A DNA stretch of 64,000 nucleotides from NCBI GenBank assembly GCA_946902875.1, contig OX336351.1, positions 4,151,761-4,215,760 of the forward strand, in the 5' to 3' direction. The notes under the pieces are model-generated. The model saw only the letters and a list, made by a program, of their open reading frames with translations. It ran no database searches and was not told where the DNA came from. The DNA is from Nematopogon swammerdamellus (taxonomy: Eukaryota; Arthropoda; Insecta; Lepidoptera; Adelidae). A program made the position numbers and the translations under genes. This document shows positions 52,640-64,000 of the stretch, piece after piece; within the stretch, counting starts at the first letter, position 1; the number at the start of each line of letters is the position of its first letter.

Positions 52640-52815
52640 GTAAGCGGTGTCTATTGTGTAGCTAGTCACAATGTATTGTAATTGAAGACGTTAAAAAGAA
52701 CCCTGCGAAGTTTCTTGCCGGCTCTTCTTTGTGGGTGTAATCGAACCGGATTGTAAAAACTAAACAGGACAAATTCAAGCGTAGTGTACTACCATATGAA
52801 TGATGAATAAAGATT
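52640..52815 (+). repeat. repeat F, longest copy
   Basis: GTGTAGCTAGTCACAATGTA, AAACCCTGCGAAGTTTC-like sequence, GTAATCGAACCGGATTGTAA and AAGCGTAGTGTACTACCATA. It ends near GAATGATGAATAAA. 52816-53162 unassigned. Confidence 0.65.
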
Positions 52816-53162
52816 AGAATATGAATTTTCTTTTTGACATAGTATGTAAGATAGAGACTGATCTGCTTCCCCCCATCATTACTTTAAATTAAATTAATTA
52901 AATGAAATAAACGTTTAATTCAGGTATATACCCATATCTGTACACAAACAACAACACATAATATACAGCACACAATTAAAAATAAAATATCACATTAATT
53001 ACATCAATAATTACATTTAATACAATATTTGTACAATTTCGTCATTTACGTAAAATAATTTACGCGTACCTCCAGGGGTACGCAGGGGTACGCGTGCGGG
53101 CGCCCTTGACGGCCACGTTTACCTCTACAATCTTAAGTAAAGGAAAAGTGAAAATTATCTTC

Positions 53163-53412
53163 TTTTTTTTTTATGGAAACTGACACGGTTTGGCTACATC
53201 ACCTACAACGTCCGTGATGTCAGCCCATAACACCGTGGGAACTAGGTGCCATGTCAGTGCTTCCCCCTTTGATCGTGCCGGCTACACTGAACTGGTCGGA
53301 AAACACAAACTATTTACATAGCCGTTTGGACCGACGTTTCATTCAGTGCGGTGGTACCAACCCGGGCGGGTTAAGCCCTACCACCAAGTAAGATTAGGAG
53401 GGAAGGGACCCA
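53163..53412 (-). mobile_element. SINE-B, 5'-truncated
   Basis: TATGGAAACTGACACGGTTT to AAGCCCTACCACCAAGTAAG. 53413-54059 is AT-rich and unassigned. Confidence 0.8.
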
Positions 53413-54059
53413 CTGATGAATGGTTGATGATCTCCAATGACATATTTCGTAGTAAAAATAACAACCACATGAACATTTTTGAAGTGAAAACTTCTTTATT
53501 AGCGGCGCTTGGCACTTTTTTTAGATGGGTAAAAAATGTTAAACTCGCGTCAGAACTAGCGCCAGATCCGTAGCCTGATCGAAAGAGCGTAAGATTCGTT
53601 GAAATTATGGATGAAAGTTGATTTTTCTGAGAAATAAACTTTTTGATGTAAAATAATTATAATAGTTCTGTAGTGTTAAATTTTTTATGTAATATAAATA
53701 TTGCAATGAATATTGTATTTTACCACATAAATGATAGTACTTTTGTACTGATAAATAAAACAATTCGTGCGAAATTATTCCCTAACCATTCCAAAATATT
53801 AAAAAATGCACAACGTTCTGCCGGCACTACCGGAGTGCAACCCGTCCGTTTTTTGTTCTCACTATAACAAACACTCGTCTCTTTCTTTTTTATTTAAAAA
53901 TTTTACTCAGGGGTACTTAGGTCTCAGAAAACTCGCTAAGGGGTACCGATTAAAACACAATTGGGAACACAAATAGATGCACCACTGTCTCGTATAGATA
54001 GGTACCGCAGCATGATTGATGGTGAACAGGCAAGTTTTTGGTTCATTATTTAATATTTA

Positions 54060-54218
54060 GTAAAAAACCGCCTTCAAAAATGTATGAAATAAAAAAATAA
54101 AAATCGAACCCTAGAGTTGAAGGCGGTCGGTTATTTTTGCTTGCTTTAGCACCACCGCCTTCAACTCTAGGGTTCGATTTTTATTTTTTTATTTCATACA
54201 TTTTTGAAGGCGGTTTTT
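54060..54218. mobile_element. palindromic MITE, 159 bp
   Basis: AAAAACCGCCTTCAAAAATG and its complement at the ends, arms continuing through CGAACCCTAGAGTTGAAGGC, and a short loop. Second copy at 56377-56592. Confidence 0.85.
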
Positions 54219-54279
54219 ATATTTTTTTAAATAGTTTTTTATTTCACAGTTTTTTTTAGTAATTTTTATTTGCTATTAA

Positions 54280-54421
54280 TGTACTCGGCGGAATCGCTCG
54301 GCCTTCGGCCTCGCGATTCCGCCTCGCTTTCCAAACCGATCTTGACCAATAATGTACTCGGCGGAATCGCTCGGCCTTCGGCCTCGCGATTCCGCCTCGC
54401 TTTCCCATCCGGTCTTGACCA
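54280..54421. repeat. two tandem 73-bp units, each with a strong GC hairpin
   Basis: TGTACTCGGCGGAATCGC begins units at 54280 and 54353. Each forms GGCGGAATCGC / GCGATTCCGCC with an inner GGCC/GGCC pairing, at 54287-54323 and 54360-54396. Confidence 0.85.
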
Positions 54422-54539
54422 AAAAAAAATGGGACCACCTTGGAGCTAGACTGAACCGAACACAAAAAGAATCATCGAAATCGGTTCACAATTGGGGAAG
54501 ATATTGCTGAACATACATAAAAAAAAAATACATACAGCC

Positions 54540-55179
54540 CAACATAGAACCTCCTCCTTTTTTGAAGTCGGTTAAAAACTGGTTAGTCGACCTCTTTTCG
54601 CCTCGACCTCACTAATCTCTTTCTTTATAAGTTTTTTTGTGGTGACGATAATTTAACTTTTTATGTACACAACATGATATAAGTATAGAAAGTTGTAATG
54701 GAAGACAGAATCAGATATTTATGCGTAGTTTCTCCACAAAACTTTTCATCAACAAGTGGTCTAAAAGAAGAAGAAAAAATTCCTTTCGAAGTTTCTTGCC
54801 GGCTCTTCTTTTTCAAGCGACTTCAAAAAAGGAGGAGGTTCTCAATTCGACTGTATGTTTTTTTTTATTGTATGTTTGTTACGCGATTACTCCGTCAATT
54901 GTGGGCCGATTTTGAAAATTCTTTTTTTGTTTGGTAGGTCATACTTCAGAGGTGGCTCACATAAATTTTATCGAAATTGATTCAGCGGTTTTTGAAAAAT
55001 CAACAAAAACCTATTGTTTGTGGTTACCTTCAGCAAAACTTTTGTGATGTAGCTTCGATACCTCAGCACTATACTGTAACACGCTCAAAAATTTGCAGTT
55101 TGTTGACACATGGCGAATAATTTATGTACCACTTCAACCGATTTCGTTTAAACTATTTCGATTATGATTTTTTTAAATT
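54540..55179. repeat. degraded element with GAAGTCG-type ends
   Basis: CCTCCTTTTTTGAAGTCGGT at 54550 and CTTCAAAAAAGGAGGAGGTT at 54822 face each other. GTGGGCCGATTTTGAAAATT follows in a style common to lepidopteran non-autonomous elements. Class unknown. Confidence 0.45.
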
Positions 55180-55562
55180 TTTTTTTTATGGAAACTGACA
55201 CGGTTGGCTACATCACCTACAACGACCGGTATGTCAGCCCATAACACCGGGTGAACTAGGTGCCATGTCAGTGCTTCCCCCTTTGATCGTGCCGGCTACA
55301 CTGAACTGGTCGGAAAACACAGACTAATTATAGCCGTTTGGACCGACGTTTCATTCAGTGCGGTGGTACCAACCCGGGCGGGTTAAACCCTACCACCGAG
55401 TAAGATTAGGAGGGAAGGGACCTATAGTTTTACGAGGAATCCGAACCTCGGTCAGCCTCTAACGGTCAGCGGTCACCCATCCAAGTACTGACCGCGCCCA
55501 GCGTTGCTTAACATTCAATAGCGACAGTTGACTGTCTGCACCACTGAGCTATCGAGGCTGAC
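55180..55562 (-). mobile_element. SINE-B, full length with head 2
   Basis: Tail to CCGAACCTCGGTCAGCCTC, 5S-like CACCCATCCAAGTACTGACC and GCGCCCAGCGTTGCTTAA, then CTGAGCTATCGAGGCTGAC. The clearest 5S-like segment in the window. Confidence 0.9.
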
Positions 55563-55648
55563 AAAAAATGTAATGTAGGCTAAATGTAATATACTAAAAA
55601 GAATGAAATAAAATCGAGTCCGCCGTGTACACTAATAGCAAAAAATGA

Positions 55649-56346
55649 CAAAAAAACCGGCCAAGTGCGTGTCGGGCCACGCGCAGTGTAGGGTTCCGTA
55701 GTTGCCCGTCGCAATATGCGGACTTAGAAGGAACCCTATCTCAATAAATTATTTGATTATTTGTATAATTTTTTAGGGGAAATAAATGAATGCGGTTTGA
55801 AAAAGTTCTTCAACAGTGAAATGATGGCTGTCACTTTATAAGTTGGTCGACTATTACTCGTCAACCTGTACGTACAGCCTACTTAGCTGTGATAGTTTTC
55901 CTTTTAATTTCGATATACTATACTACTGCTGTGAATTTTTTCACATATCTAATAACAACCGTTTAGCTGGCAGGGGGTGGGGACACTTGACTCTAACAAA
56001 AATTAGCACTTAAAAGCTTAATAATTCCCAAAGGAATCCATAAATCGAAAAATGCTTTTCACAAACCTGCAATATTTTCCAAAGACCTATCCAACGACAT
56101 CCCACACGATGGGGTAGACATGAAAAAAAAAAATTCATCCCCACTTTACGTGTAGAGGAGGTACCCTAAAATAAATTATTTCAAAATTTTTATTTTACCA
56201 CTTTGTCGGCGTTATTAATATGTATGTATACCCATGCCAACTTACAACTTTCTAGTACTAAGTGTCTCTGAGCTAAGCCGCGGACAGACGGACGGACGGA
56301 CATGGCGAAACTATAAGGGTTCCTTGTTGACTACGGAACCCTAAAA
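55649..56346 (+). repeat. repeat A-related element, 0.7 kb variant
   Basis: AAAACCGGCCAAGTGCGTGT and GTAGGGTTCCGTAGTTGC at left, ACTACGGAACCCTAAAAAC at right, with a GGACGGACGGACA run. The interior differs from repeat A. No ORF. Confidence 0.7.
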
Positions 56347-56376
56347 ACTGTTAAATAAAAAAGTATTTATAAAAAA

Positions 56377-56592
56377 TATAAAAACCGACTTCAAAAATTT
56401 ATGAAATAAATAAAATCGAACCCTAGATTTGAAGGCGGTGCTATAAAGCAAGCAAAAATGATGGATGAAAGAAAACATGAGTGGATGATATCCTTTTGTG
56501 ATTTTGTGTAGCCTTCTTTTGCACCGCCTTCAACTCTAGGGTTCGATTTTTATTGTTGTTATTTCATAAATTTTTTAAGTCGGTTTTTATAT
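56377..56592. mobile_element. palindromic MITE, second copy
   Basis: AAAAACCGACTTCAAAAATT ... AAATTTTTTAAGTCGGTTTT with inner TCGAACCCTAG/CTAGGGTTCGA arms. The loop is longer than at 54060. Confidence 0.8.
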
Positions 56593-58098
56593 TTTTTGGG
56601 TTTCATCGAACCGGATTGTAAAAAGAAAATTGGACAAATTCAAGCGTAGTAGTACCATACGAATGATGAGTAAAGAATAAAGGGCATTCATTCATAATTA
56701 TATTTTTATTTATATTTCATACATTTATTTACTCTTTTTTTAATACTTATTTGGTATACATTAGAATACAAAATATAAAAACATATACAAATGAAATATA
56801 AAACTAAATGGATTTTCCACCACCACCGGCGGAGCTTATAATTAAGTGGTAAGTAGTTGTTATTGGTCATCACATCACCATGTGACCTGTTTTCACCAGC
56901 TCGTAGCGGCCATCAGTTACCGCCAATCTAGTAGCGGTCATCAGTTGCCGCCAGCGAAGTGCGGCAAAAACATGATTCAATGGCGCACTCATTTTTAATA
57001 AACTTCCAAAAGAAATAAGAGATTTCGTATCAATTAATATTATGCGTTTAGTGTAAAAAAAATACTTCCTAAATGATTATTGTACTCAGGTACCTGGCTA
57101 AACATGTTAAAATTATTTAATTAAATTTGTTTTCAATTATGTGTGTCTGTCTGTCTGTTGGTCTGTTCGCCTGTCTTCAGAATATTTATAAGATTAATTG
57201 GATGTATTTAATACATACAAAACTAAATAAAATTATTTTGTTTTGTATGGAAAAAAAGAGTTCACCGTAGAGCAAAATGTCATCTAACTTTTTTGCTCCA
57301 AATAGGCTCAGGAGTACCTGGTTTGCTTTATGACCTATAGTCATCAAACACTCTGTCTATGTAGGTGTATAATGTCAATGTATATATGCTAGCCTTGTTC
57401 TAGAACAGGCTTTGACCAGTTGGGCAGTAATGACGATAATCTATTCACCTGCATGTGCTTATAAAAAATAAATGAATTTCACCGACGACGGGCCCTATGA
57501 TAACATGTAGGTGGAAATTTCGAGGAAAAAAATAATAGAAGTCAGGCAGGATATCAAAATTTGTCCGACGAAAGTTTTATTGCTGAATTATTTTGTATGA
57601 GATACCGCCTACATATTTTTTTTTAGTTATGAACTAGAAAACACTGCCTATTTTAATAATGTTAAAATCATTAGAACTTTCGAAAAAAAGAGAACATAAC
57701 GAAACCTTCAATTGAGGCTTATAAATAAAGAACGGGACTTGCTATTCGACTCCGTGCTTTTAAATCTCCTAAAGCGACCTTATTGAAAATAATAAACGAT
57801 GCGTCCTAATTTATTATCCGGCATAAAAAGTTCATTCTATTTGATTCGTACCTATATTTTCAATCAAAGTGTTTTCTAAATTAAGGCTGCATACAAATTA
57901 ACATTCCACTCTTTCGGATAGATGTATCATCAATATTTCTCACGTGACATTTTCAGTTTGGGCAGATCGCGAGTTTCCTTAAAATACGTTTATTAACTTA
58001 GCTCTATAGAATGCCTCTGAATTTAATTATAAATACGTATTGGACGTAACGTGACCACAGTAAGGGTTAAAAAAATATATATTTCAATTGTTGATTAT
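56592..58098. other. repeat F fragment, then AT-rich stretch
   Basis: 56592-56690 carries repeat F (ATCGAACCGGATTGTAAAAA, GTAGTACCATACGAATGATG). 56691-58098 is AT-rich with no recognised gene or repeat. Confidence 0.5.
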
Positions 58099-58200
58099 AC
58101 AGGATGTTGTAACGGTCAGTGTAATTATTTCGCGAGCGCAATCTTCATGTTCTTCTGAGACAAAAAAGAAAATTTTTTTCTAAAGAGTCTAGTTTTTCAG
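58099..58200 (+). mobile_element. MITE fragment (45369 family)
   Basis: ACAGGATGTTGTAACGGTCA and TTCTGAGACAAAAAAG match the left end of 45369-45795. The right end is absent. 58201-59038 has short open frames that I do not recognise. Confidence 0.7.
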
Positions 58201-59038
58201 ATGTTACGAACGAGCAAAGCCTTGGATTTACTAGGGCAAATATCAATGATATTACATGTTAAAAAGGAGGTAGATAGGTTATACGAGCGCCACATTAAAT
58301 ACAAGACCACAGTCCTGTTTGAAGTTAGTCGCGCACCAACTACGCAAGCGTTCAGACGTGCGTCGTCCTTCCTAAGTAGTTATCAGTTATACCAACCGCC
58401 ACACAGCTTGAATTCCCTCCCTTAATAATTGGAATAAGACTATTCGAGTCGGCGCATCACTTTATAGTTCTTTCTGTCAACGTTTCAAGTTCGTGCCGTG
58501 TGTGAGCACCGAATGTCGTATAGACAACGTATCTTTCTTAAAATATCATTGTCAAATATCCTCGAAATATGCCGCGCATGAACGTTGCACGAACATTGTA
58601 CGTTCGCTGCACGTTACAGTATATTCCCCGCAACATACCTACACCTTGTCCCGCGACATGTACCCCCTAAACAAAGGCTTTAGTAGAGCGCAAAGTTGCA
58701 TATCAAATAATGCATGCAAATTTAACATTTACCTAGAAGTTCAGTTCAGACGCACACAATGAAAACTTGTAATTCAACAAGAAGAAAATAAATAAATATA
58801 TCTAAATAAATGGCATATACATGGAAACTTTAGAGCATAGAGTTTAATGCTCAAATCTTTTCATCAGCTGACGTTGAATTGACAGGGCAATAATAGGTAC
58901 GAGTTATACCGTAGTACGAGAGAGTGGGCTTGTATTTAGGGTTCCGTAACTTTTTTTGACGTGACGATGGATGTCACGTCTTATAAATTGATGAACACCG
59001 GCTGCACGCACGAAGAAGTGTAACGTTCCATCTAAACC

Positions 59039-59098
59039 CGTGTGTGCAAGCGAGAGCGCCATAGAGACCTGTGTGTGCAAGCGAGAGCGCGATAGAGA
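59039..59098. repeat. 32-bp tandem duplication
   Basis: GTGTGTGCAAGCGAGAGCGC followed by ATAGAG occurs twice with one mismatch. Confidence 0.75.
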
Positions 59099-59139
59099 GG
59101 CATATACAATAGTAGGAAATACAAAATATATTTACCTAT

Positions 59140-59225
59140 CCGTCTTTTGCGAGCCTCGAACCCGCGGTCCCTGCCACCATCACTGTTAGACGTGTTATCC
59201 ACGCGGGCTATCGACCGTCTACTTA
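59140..59225 (-). mobile_element. tRNA-like SINE head
   Basis: The minus strand has an A-box-like TAGCCCGCGTGGATAACACG and a B-box-like GGGTTCGAGGC with spacing near that of a tRNA. No clean cloverleaf. 59226-59569 unassigned. Confidence 0.4.
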
Positions 59226-59569
59226 TCGCTGCAAATTTTCTCAACAGTATGTGAATTTCAAGGAGCGACATCTAGCGTCCACATCTAGCGTCAATATTAA
59301 ATTAAATACTTCAGCCAGCGGTATACTTGATTTAGCAGTTAGGTAATTGTTGCAACGTTGAACATGGTGATGGCGTTATGTAGGTTTTTTAAATATAAAT
59401 TAAACAAAAATTAATAGTCGTTATTTTCTCATATTTTTTATTAGTTATTATCACATCTTTATCATGTACTTAAATTAATTTTACATGGTAAATATCCGCC
59501 GGAACTGATTTACTTTATGACATCATCACGTAAAACTATCGTCCGTAAACCAACTTTACAGACAACCAA

Positions 59570-59700
59570 TTCTTTGTTCATGAAATCTGACATGGTTGAC
59601 TATATCATCTGCTACACGCGTGATGCATTAAACTAGGTGCTATGCCAGTACTTCCCTTCGGTCTATCCAGCTGTACTGATTTGAACGCAAAGTCGGAAAC
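59570..59700 (-). mobile_element. SINE-B remnant
   Basis: TGAAATCTGACATGGTTGAC, AACTAGGTGCTATGCCAGTA and TTCCCTTCGGTC keep the SINE-B order with much divergence. Confidence 0.5.
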
Positions 59701-59769
59701 ACGGGATATTTCATGTGAACGGTACTACCTAATAGGCTCTTAGCTGCTAACACGTAAATCATTTTTTTA

Positions 59770-60330
59770 AATGTAATCTCGTACGAGTGGGCCAGCTAAA
59801 GCAGTTTTTTTTATTGCTTCCGAACTGGGTGGTTGTGCCCGAGGTCGAAGCAAATTTCACCCCCGAGGAGGTGCCACTCCGGCTTGGAGGACCTATTAAG
59901 TATTCTGTGTTGGAGGTGGACTAATGTCGCTGGGCAAAGGCTATTAACAAGCGATTTGAAGATCCGTGGATTGTAGCAATGTTTTATTATGTAAACCAAC
60001 ATGGGTGGCTGTGCCGAGAGACCAATAGTGCAGTCGACAGGGCCAAGATCACCTCTCCTCGCGAAACCACGCTCAGTTAGACGCCATGCCGGTATATGCT
60101 CCGACCAAAGAGTATTGTAATTGCTCCGACCAGCCAATATCACCTCCGATAGAGAAGGAACGTGTCGAGCTTTAGAAAGAGACCATGCGGTTGTAGAGCG
60201 TCGTCCCTGTCGCACGAACTCGCACGTCTCTGTGCGACAGGGACGACGCTCTACAACCAGATTGTCTCTTTCTAAAGCTCGACACGCGTTATTTGTTGCC
60301 GGGAACTGTAGGCACAACTGTAGGTGTCAT
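59770..60330 (-). mobile_element. SINE-C-related mosaic interrupted by a MITE
   Basis: Degraded SINE-C tail-like pieces (GAACTGGGTGGTTGTGCCC, AACATGGGTGGCTGTGCCG), then CCAGCCAATATCACCTCCG. The element resumes after the MITE at GTCATACCGGAGACTTC. Confidence 0.5.
60160..60302. mobile_element. MITE, second copy of 39372-39532
   Basis: CGTGTCGAGCTTTAGAAAGA ... TCTTTCTAAAGCTCGACACG arms and the right end GTTATTTGTTGCCGG. The leftmost bases of the left end are missing. Confidence 0.8.
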
Positions 60331-60485
60331 ACCGGAGACTTCAAGTTAATCCGTTCTCGAGATACTATAATCGGATGAGGCGTCAAACTTTAATAAATTA
60401 TTATTTTTTTCTCCAAATCCCATCTAATAGTAGTGGGATATCGTCAAGAGCTTGAAATAAATTAAAATAAAATAAAAATGTTGTA

Positions 60486-60764
60486 AAACCCGACTACGAA
60501 AAACGAAGGAAATAATTGGTGAAGTGCTCTAAATTTTATAAATATGCTCACAGACATTCCTTTTTTGATTGATATAAAAATATTTTCATTCGACTGAAGT
60601 GAAATCGTTATGTATTTAATATCTGTGGTGCATACTATGTAAAAAGTATTGGTGAAGTTGATCGAAAAAGCAATAGTCGGTCGTGTAGAAGGATTTGACT
60701 TGACAGGTAGCCCGACGCAGGTAGCATTTTCTTTTCTTATTATTAGTTTTTCGTAATCGGGTTT
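60486..60764. mobile_element. 279-bp MITE with AAACCCGACTACG ends
   Basis: AAACCCGACTACGAAAAAC and GTTTTTCGTAATCGGGTTT are inverted with one mismatch. Related in its ends to the foldback at 35016-35757. Confidence 0.7.
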
Positions 60765-60765
60765 C

Positions 60766-61955
60766 ATAATTAGGGTTCCGTATCCGGTACGGGACCCTAT
60801 TACTAAGCCTACGCCGTCTGTCTGTATGTCTGTCTGTCCGCCCGTCTGACTGTCGGAGGGCTGTGTATCTGTTGAACCGTAATAGGTAGCCCGTTGAAAT
60901 TTTCACAGAATATGTGTTATTTTATTATGGCCGATATAACAACAGATAATAAAAATAAGGAAAAGTAAAAAATTCACGGGGTTTCCGGGTTCCCATAGAG
61001 TATATGTGCAATTTATTAGTAGAGTTGTGGCTGCTTTCGTCCCAAACCTCGAAAAAGAAGCAAAGAAAGAAAAACATGGGATAAGGGGTCGAGCCACTAG
61101 GTATGGAAACAATGCCATGGTCCCTAAAGTTAAAACCAAATTTGGGCAAAGATTTTTACCTTTTTTGGCACCTTATCTCTGTAACAAAATTAACACTGTC
61201 TGCCAGTTACGAGAGTTGCAAGGAAAGACCCTTAAGAAACAGCTACATAATTACTTAATAAACCTTAACTATGCAGAGACTGAGCAGCTGTTTAATATAT
61301 TGTCATGAAGTAATAATTTGTCATAGTATTAGATACCCCACCTTCCCCATAAACATACAATCACACGCCTTCACCTTTGCCATGCCATCACGCACACTCC
61401 TGTGCTAGAACACATTTAAAATTAGGTACACATGCACTTTAGATTAACAAAAAATTACAATGTATAAACATTCACATTCCTTCACACACACATGCATACA
61501 TCCTCACAACCTCTCACACAACCAATACACCCTCACACACATATATATATATATATATACATACATTCACATTACACTTTAAAATATTAAAATAAGGTAA
61601 ATAATTCATTACATAGTAGATAAGTCCTCTATAAGATAAGCCGTTTAATTTACCTACTTATGTTGTGCTCTTAAAAAACAAACTATGTTTAGTTTAAGAG
61701 ACAAAAACTGTTCTTATCATGTAAGATGTAATCGAAAATAAATAAATAAATAAATAAAAAAATAGAAGAAACCAAAAAGTGTATGTCATGGCTAGCGCCA
61801 TCTGCCGAATAGATTATGAAGCATTTTAACTAATCAGACATTTAACTAATATGAAGCATTTCATAACACGCCATCTAGATGGCGTGAGTTGCGCTAGCCA
61901 TGACATGGCGATACGGGACCCTCGGTGCGCGAGTTCGACTCGCACTTGGCCGGCT
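60766..61955 (-). repeat. repeat A split by a LINE 3' end
   Basis: 60766-61005 and about 61762-61955 are the two halves (TAGGGTTCCGTATCCGGTAC ... GAGTTCGACTCGCACTTGGC). The uninterrupted copy at 41593 shows the joined sequence at CCCATAGAATAAAC. Confidence 0.75.
61006..61761 (+). pseudogene. LINE C-terminus and 3' end, nested in repeat A
   Basis: An open frame to TGA at 61306-61308 includes TRYGNNAMVPKVKTKFGQRF and PFLAPYLCNKINTV, resembling the C-terminal end of jockey/CR1-type LINE proteins. A CA-rich 3' UTR and an (AATA)n tail follow. Short ATAGA-like duplications flank it. 5'-truncated. Confidence 0.65.
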
Positions 61956-62432
61956 CTGTGTACCGAAGCGATGTCCATAGGGCTATGTTGGAGACTGGAG
62001 TGCTCGCGAACAATGCTAATAATTAATGTATTTTTGTACAATTATCGCTTGGCCTATGCTAACTTCGAAATTTCATAAAATTTTCCCCTTAGATACCCCA
62101 GCCCCGCCTAGAAAAAATATTAGTTTGCGATAAAAATCTCAAATGAGTAGATCATTTCACGAAAATAACGTTTGGTAGGTTAGGTTAGGTAACTTGAGCG
62201 AAAAATATTGCTATCCTACGAAACCCTCGACAAGTGAGTTCAGCTCGCACTTGACCGGTTTTTTGTGTAGTTTTGAGTGAAGGGACCGGTTTTTAATTTA
62301 CAACCGAGCGGTATTTTATACGCGGATGCGACTTTTAGGGTTCTACAGAACGGGATGGACGGACAGACGAGTTGTCTATCCGTTCATCAAACGACAAGTA
62401 TTTTTCAAATCTATTTAATGACTTTCTCTTAT

Positions 62433-62866
62433 ACAGGGTGTAAAAACAGCGAGTACATTAAATTTAGGAAATGATTATTGGGATCAAGAGTAACAAAAAA
62501 GTCAATTTTCTGAATTCCCTTTAAATAAAAAGTTGATTATTTTAGTGTAAAAATGATCTAATGACAACAGGGCGGAGCGGAAGGGGGAAGAGCGGGTGAG
62601 ACGTGAGCGCCTCGGACGGAGGTGTTGACGGGAGGGGCGGGGGTTAGCTTTGTGAATGGAGGACTGGAGGTCGGCAGGCGGAGGGTGCGGAGCGGCAACA
62701 ACGCGTTAAATTACACTAGACGAAAACATACATTTCAAAAATTCATATCTAGAAAACTAGACACTTTAGAGAAAAACTTTATTTGCTTTTTTGTCTAGGA
62801 AAAATATGAGGATTGCGCTGGCGAAATTAAAGTACTCGCCGTTTTAACAACCTGTATATTTGTTAT
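62433..62866 (-). mobile_element. MITE, inverted relative of 45369-45795
   Basis: Left end ATACAGGGTGTAAAAACAGC and right end CGTTTTAACAACCTGTATA. The interior matches the 45.4-kb copy in reverse, including the GC-rich patch. 61956-62432 and 62867-63626 hold no recognised gene; 62945-62985 is an (AATTT)n-like tract. Confidence 0.75.
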
Positions 62867-63626
62867 TTTGAAAAGTATCTTTATTGCTAATGCCGCAAGG
62901 CATAATCTAGCCGTTTGTGACCTTTTTATAAGTCTGGTGAACAATAAATTATATTTAAATTTAATTTAATTTAATTTCATTTTTGTTTTTTTATGGAACT
63001 GAACACCTATTGTGTTGTCACTTGTCACCCTTTTACATACAGGTGAGTAATAATTTTAATTTGATTTCATTTTATTTTATGTTTTTTATGGAACTGTACC
63101 TACTTAAATAGTAAGTTACATCACCCTTCCTTGTTCTTGTCGTACCTACTTATATGATAGGGGTCGAGTCGAGTCAGTGCGTCCGTTTTGTCGTATTTTC
63201 ATTTATTTTAGCTCCAAGGTGTTACCGCGAATTTTCAAGGAAGTTTAATTAGACCGAAATTCCTAATAAATAAAGCGAAAATCTGTTATGAAAATGAATA
63301 ATGCGGCCATTAATTTATTTTCATTACAGATTGTACCGAACAATAAGAACATCCATCCACAAACAACAACCCATCACGAATCACGAACAATATTGAACCG
63401 AACGATGCGCGCACGCGCCGCCTCCGCCGCGCCTCACCGCTCCGGGGACGCGCGGCGCGGTATGAAGAGCGATTTTCTTTCAACTTTACTTGTTTATTTC
63501 CTTCGATCTTCGTAGTCGGGTTTTATTTATTTCAGCTGGCATCTGGTGAGTGTATTCTGTTTTTTAATTTATGTGTGCACTTGTATTGTTTTTATGTATT
63601 TTTGTTTTGTTTTTTTTTGTCTAATT

Positions 63627-63997
63627 GGTTTTTTAAAGATTAATTGAGGGGGCGCTGATGGTGTCTTCAGATAATTTATTCCAAGCCCTTACGACCCGGT
63701 GCGTCAAAAAATGCTTCCTGGGGTTGGTTCTATGAGTGGGCCGCGAAGACGTTCTTCAGTGCTGCTTTCTTACATTGACTGTAGACTTGGTACATCGTAG
63801 CATTATTTTAGGATTTAGAGGTTTCTATAATGTCTCCTCGTTGCCTCCTTTCCTAAAGAGTTGTTAGTCCCAGTACCCGTAATTAATAAGCGGTCTTCAT
63901 ATGTTTTATTTTTAATTAATGATGATACCATCTTTTTTGCTCGCCCCTTTACTCTTTCTAGTAGCTTAATGTCCTTATTAAAGTGTTATTTTATTAA
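63627..63997 (-). pseudogene. CR1/jockey-like LINE C-terminus
   Basis: The minus frame reads LERVKGRAKKMVSSLIKNKT, YEDRLLITGT and, after frame breaks, RKHFLTHRVVRAWNKLSED with a stop after SINL. The YEERL and NRVV-AWN-LP motifs are standard there. It runs into the right edge of the window. Confidence 0.7.
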
Positions 63998-64000
63998 TTG

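Noticed and set aside
55450..55560. Candidate 5S rRNA gene fragment
   Set aside because: Only the internal promoter part of 5S is present, embedded in the SINE head and repeated many times; no full 120-nt 5S gene.
58201..58762. Two open frames of 74 and 89 residues
   Set aside because: No recognisable motifs, no splice-site support and no codon bias visible by eye; left as unassigned.
61006..61308. Host gene exon with Lys-rich 100-residue frame
   Set aside because: Motifs match LINE C-termini, followed by a CA-rich 3' UTR and (AATA)n tail, and it interrupts repeat A.

Overview
The window looks like lepidopteran (moth or butterfly) nuclear DNA. It is AT-rich. One gene with GT/AG introns lies in a dense bed of insect transposable elements: RTE-, jockey/CR1- and RNase-H-bearing LINE 3' ends, many tRNA-headed SINEs, and short inverted-repeat elements. 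There are no prokaryotic operons. I cannot name the species, and family assignments rest on motifs remembered from lepidopteran genomes, not on searches.

The one well-supported gene is on the minus strand. It encodes a 315-residue CRAL-TRIO (alpha-tocopherol-transfer-protein-like) lipid-binding protein. Its coding exons are 36413-36278, 30555-30461, 17369-17228, 15654-15461 and 13651-13271, with consistent splice phases (1, 0, 1, 0) and a TGA stop at 13271-13273. A GC-rich block near 50.09-50.30 kb is a possible non-coding first exon and promoter. If it is, the gene spans about 37 kb. The third coding exon sits at the head of a tandem array of six copies (17369 down to about 16449). Copies A and B are intact, C to F are progressively damaged, and the spacers are only about 17 bp. 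This is the most unusual structure in the window.

Layout: 0-13 kb, a low-complexity repeat ORF and dense SINE/MITE sequence, including a 0.3-kb segmental duplication and a hAT-type MITE with its 8-bp target duplication. 13-17.4 kb, the 3' half of the gene and the exon array. 17.4-30 kb, LINE fragments, a nested element, a 1.8-kb inverted repeat and a tRNA-like SINE head. 30-36.4 kb, the 5' coding exons with LINE pieces and a 0.74-kb foldback element. 36.7-50 kb, SINEs, a 0.6-kb hexanucleotide microsatellite, MITEs and a second hAT MITE. 50-64 kb, a possible promoter, then SINEs, MITEs, a LINE nested in another repeat and a LINE C-terminus at the right edge.

Repeat names used below: SINE-B (body ending in GTGTCAGTTTCCATAAAA), SINE-C (head with GTGGCCGAGTGG, tail ATACCGGATTACATAAAA), SINE-D (AGCACAACACCGA), repeat E (GGGGTAGGCAGAGACAAC), repeat A (GTTCCGTA and CCGGCCAAGTGCGAGTC ends), repeat F (TCGAACCGGATTGT), repeat G (ACTGGTCACTA), repeat H (GCCCGCGGCTTCGC ends). 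SINE-B, C and D behave as a modular set with exchanged heads and a shared body. One head joins a tRNA-like segment to a 5S-rRNA-like segment.
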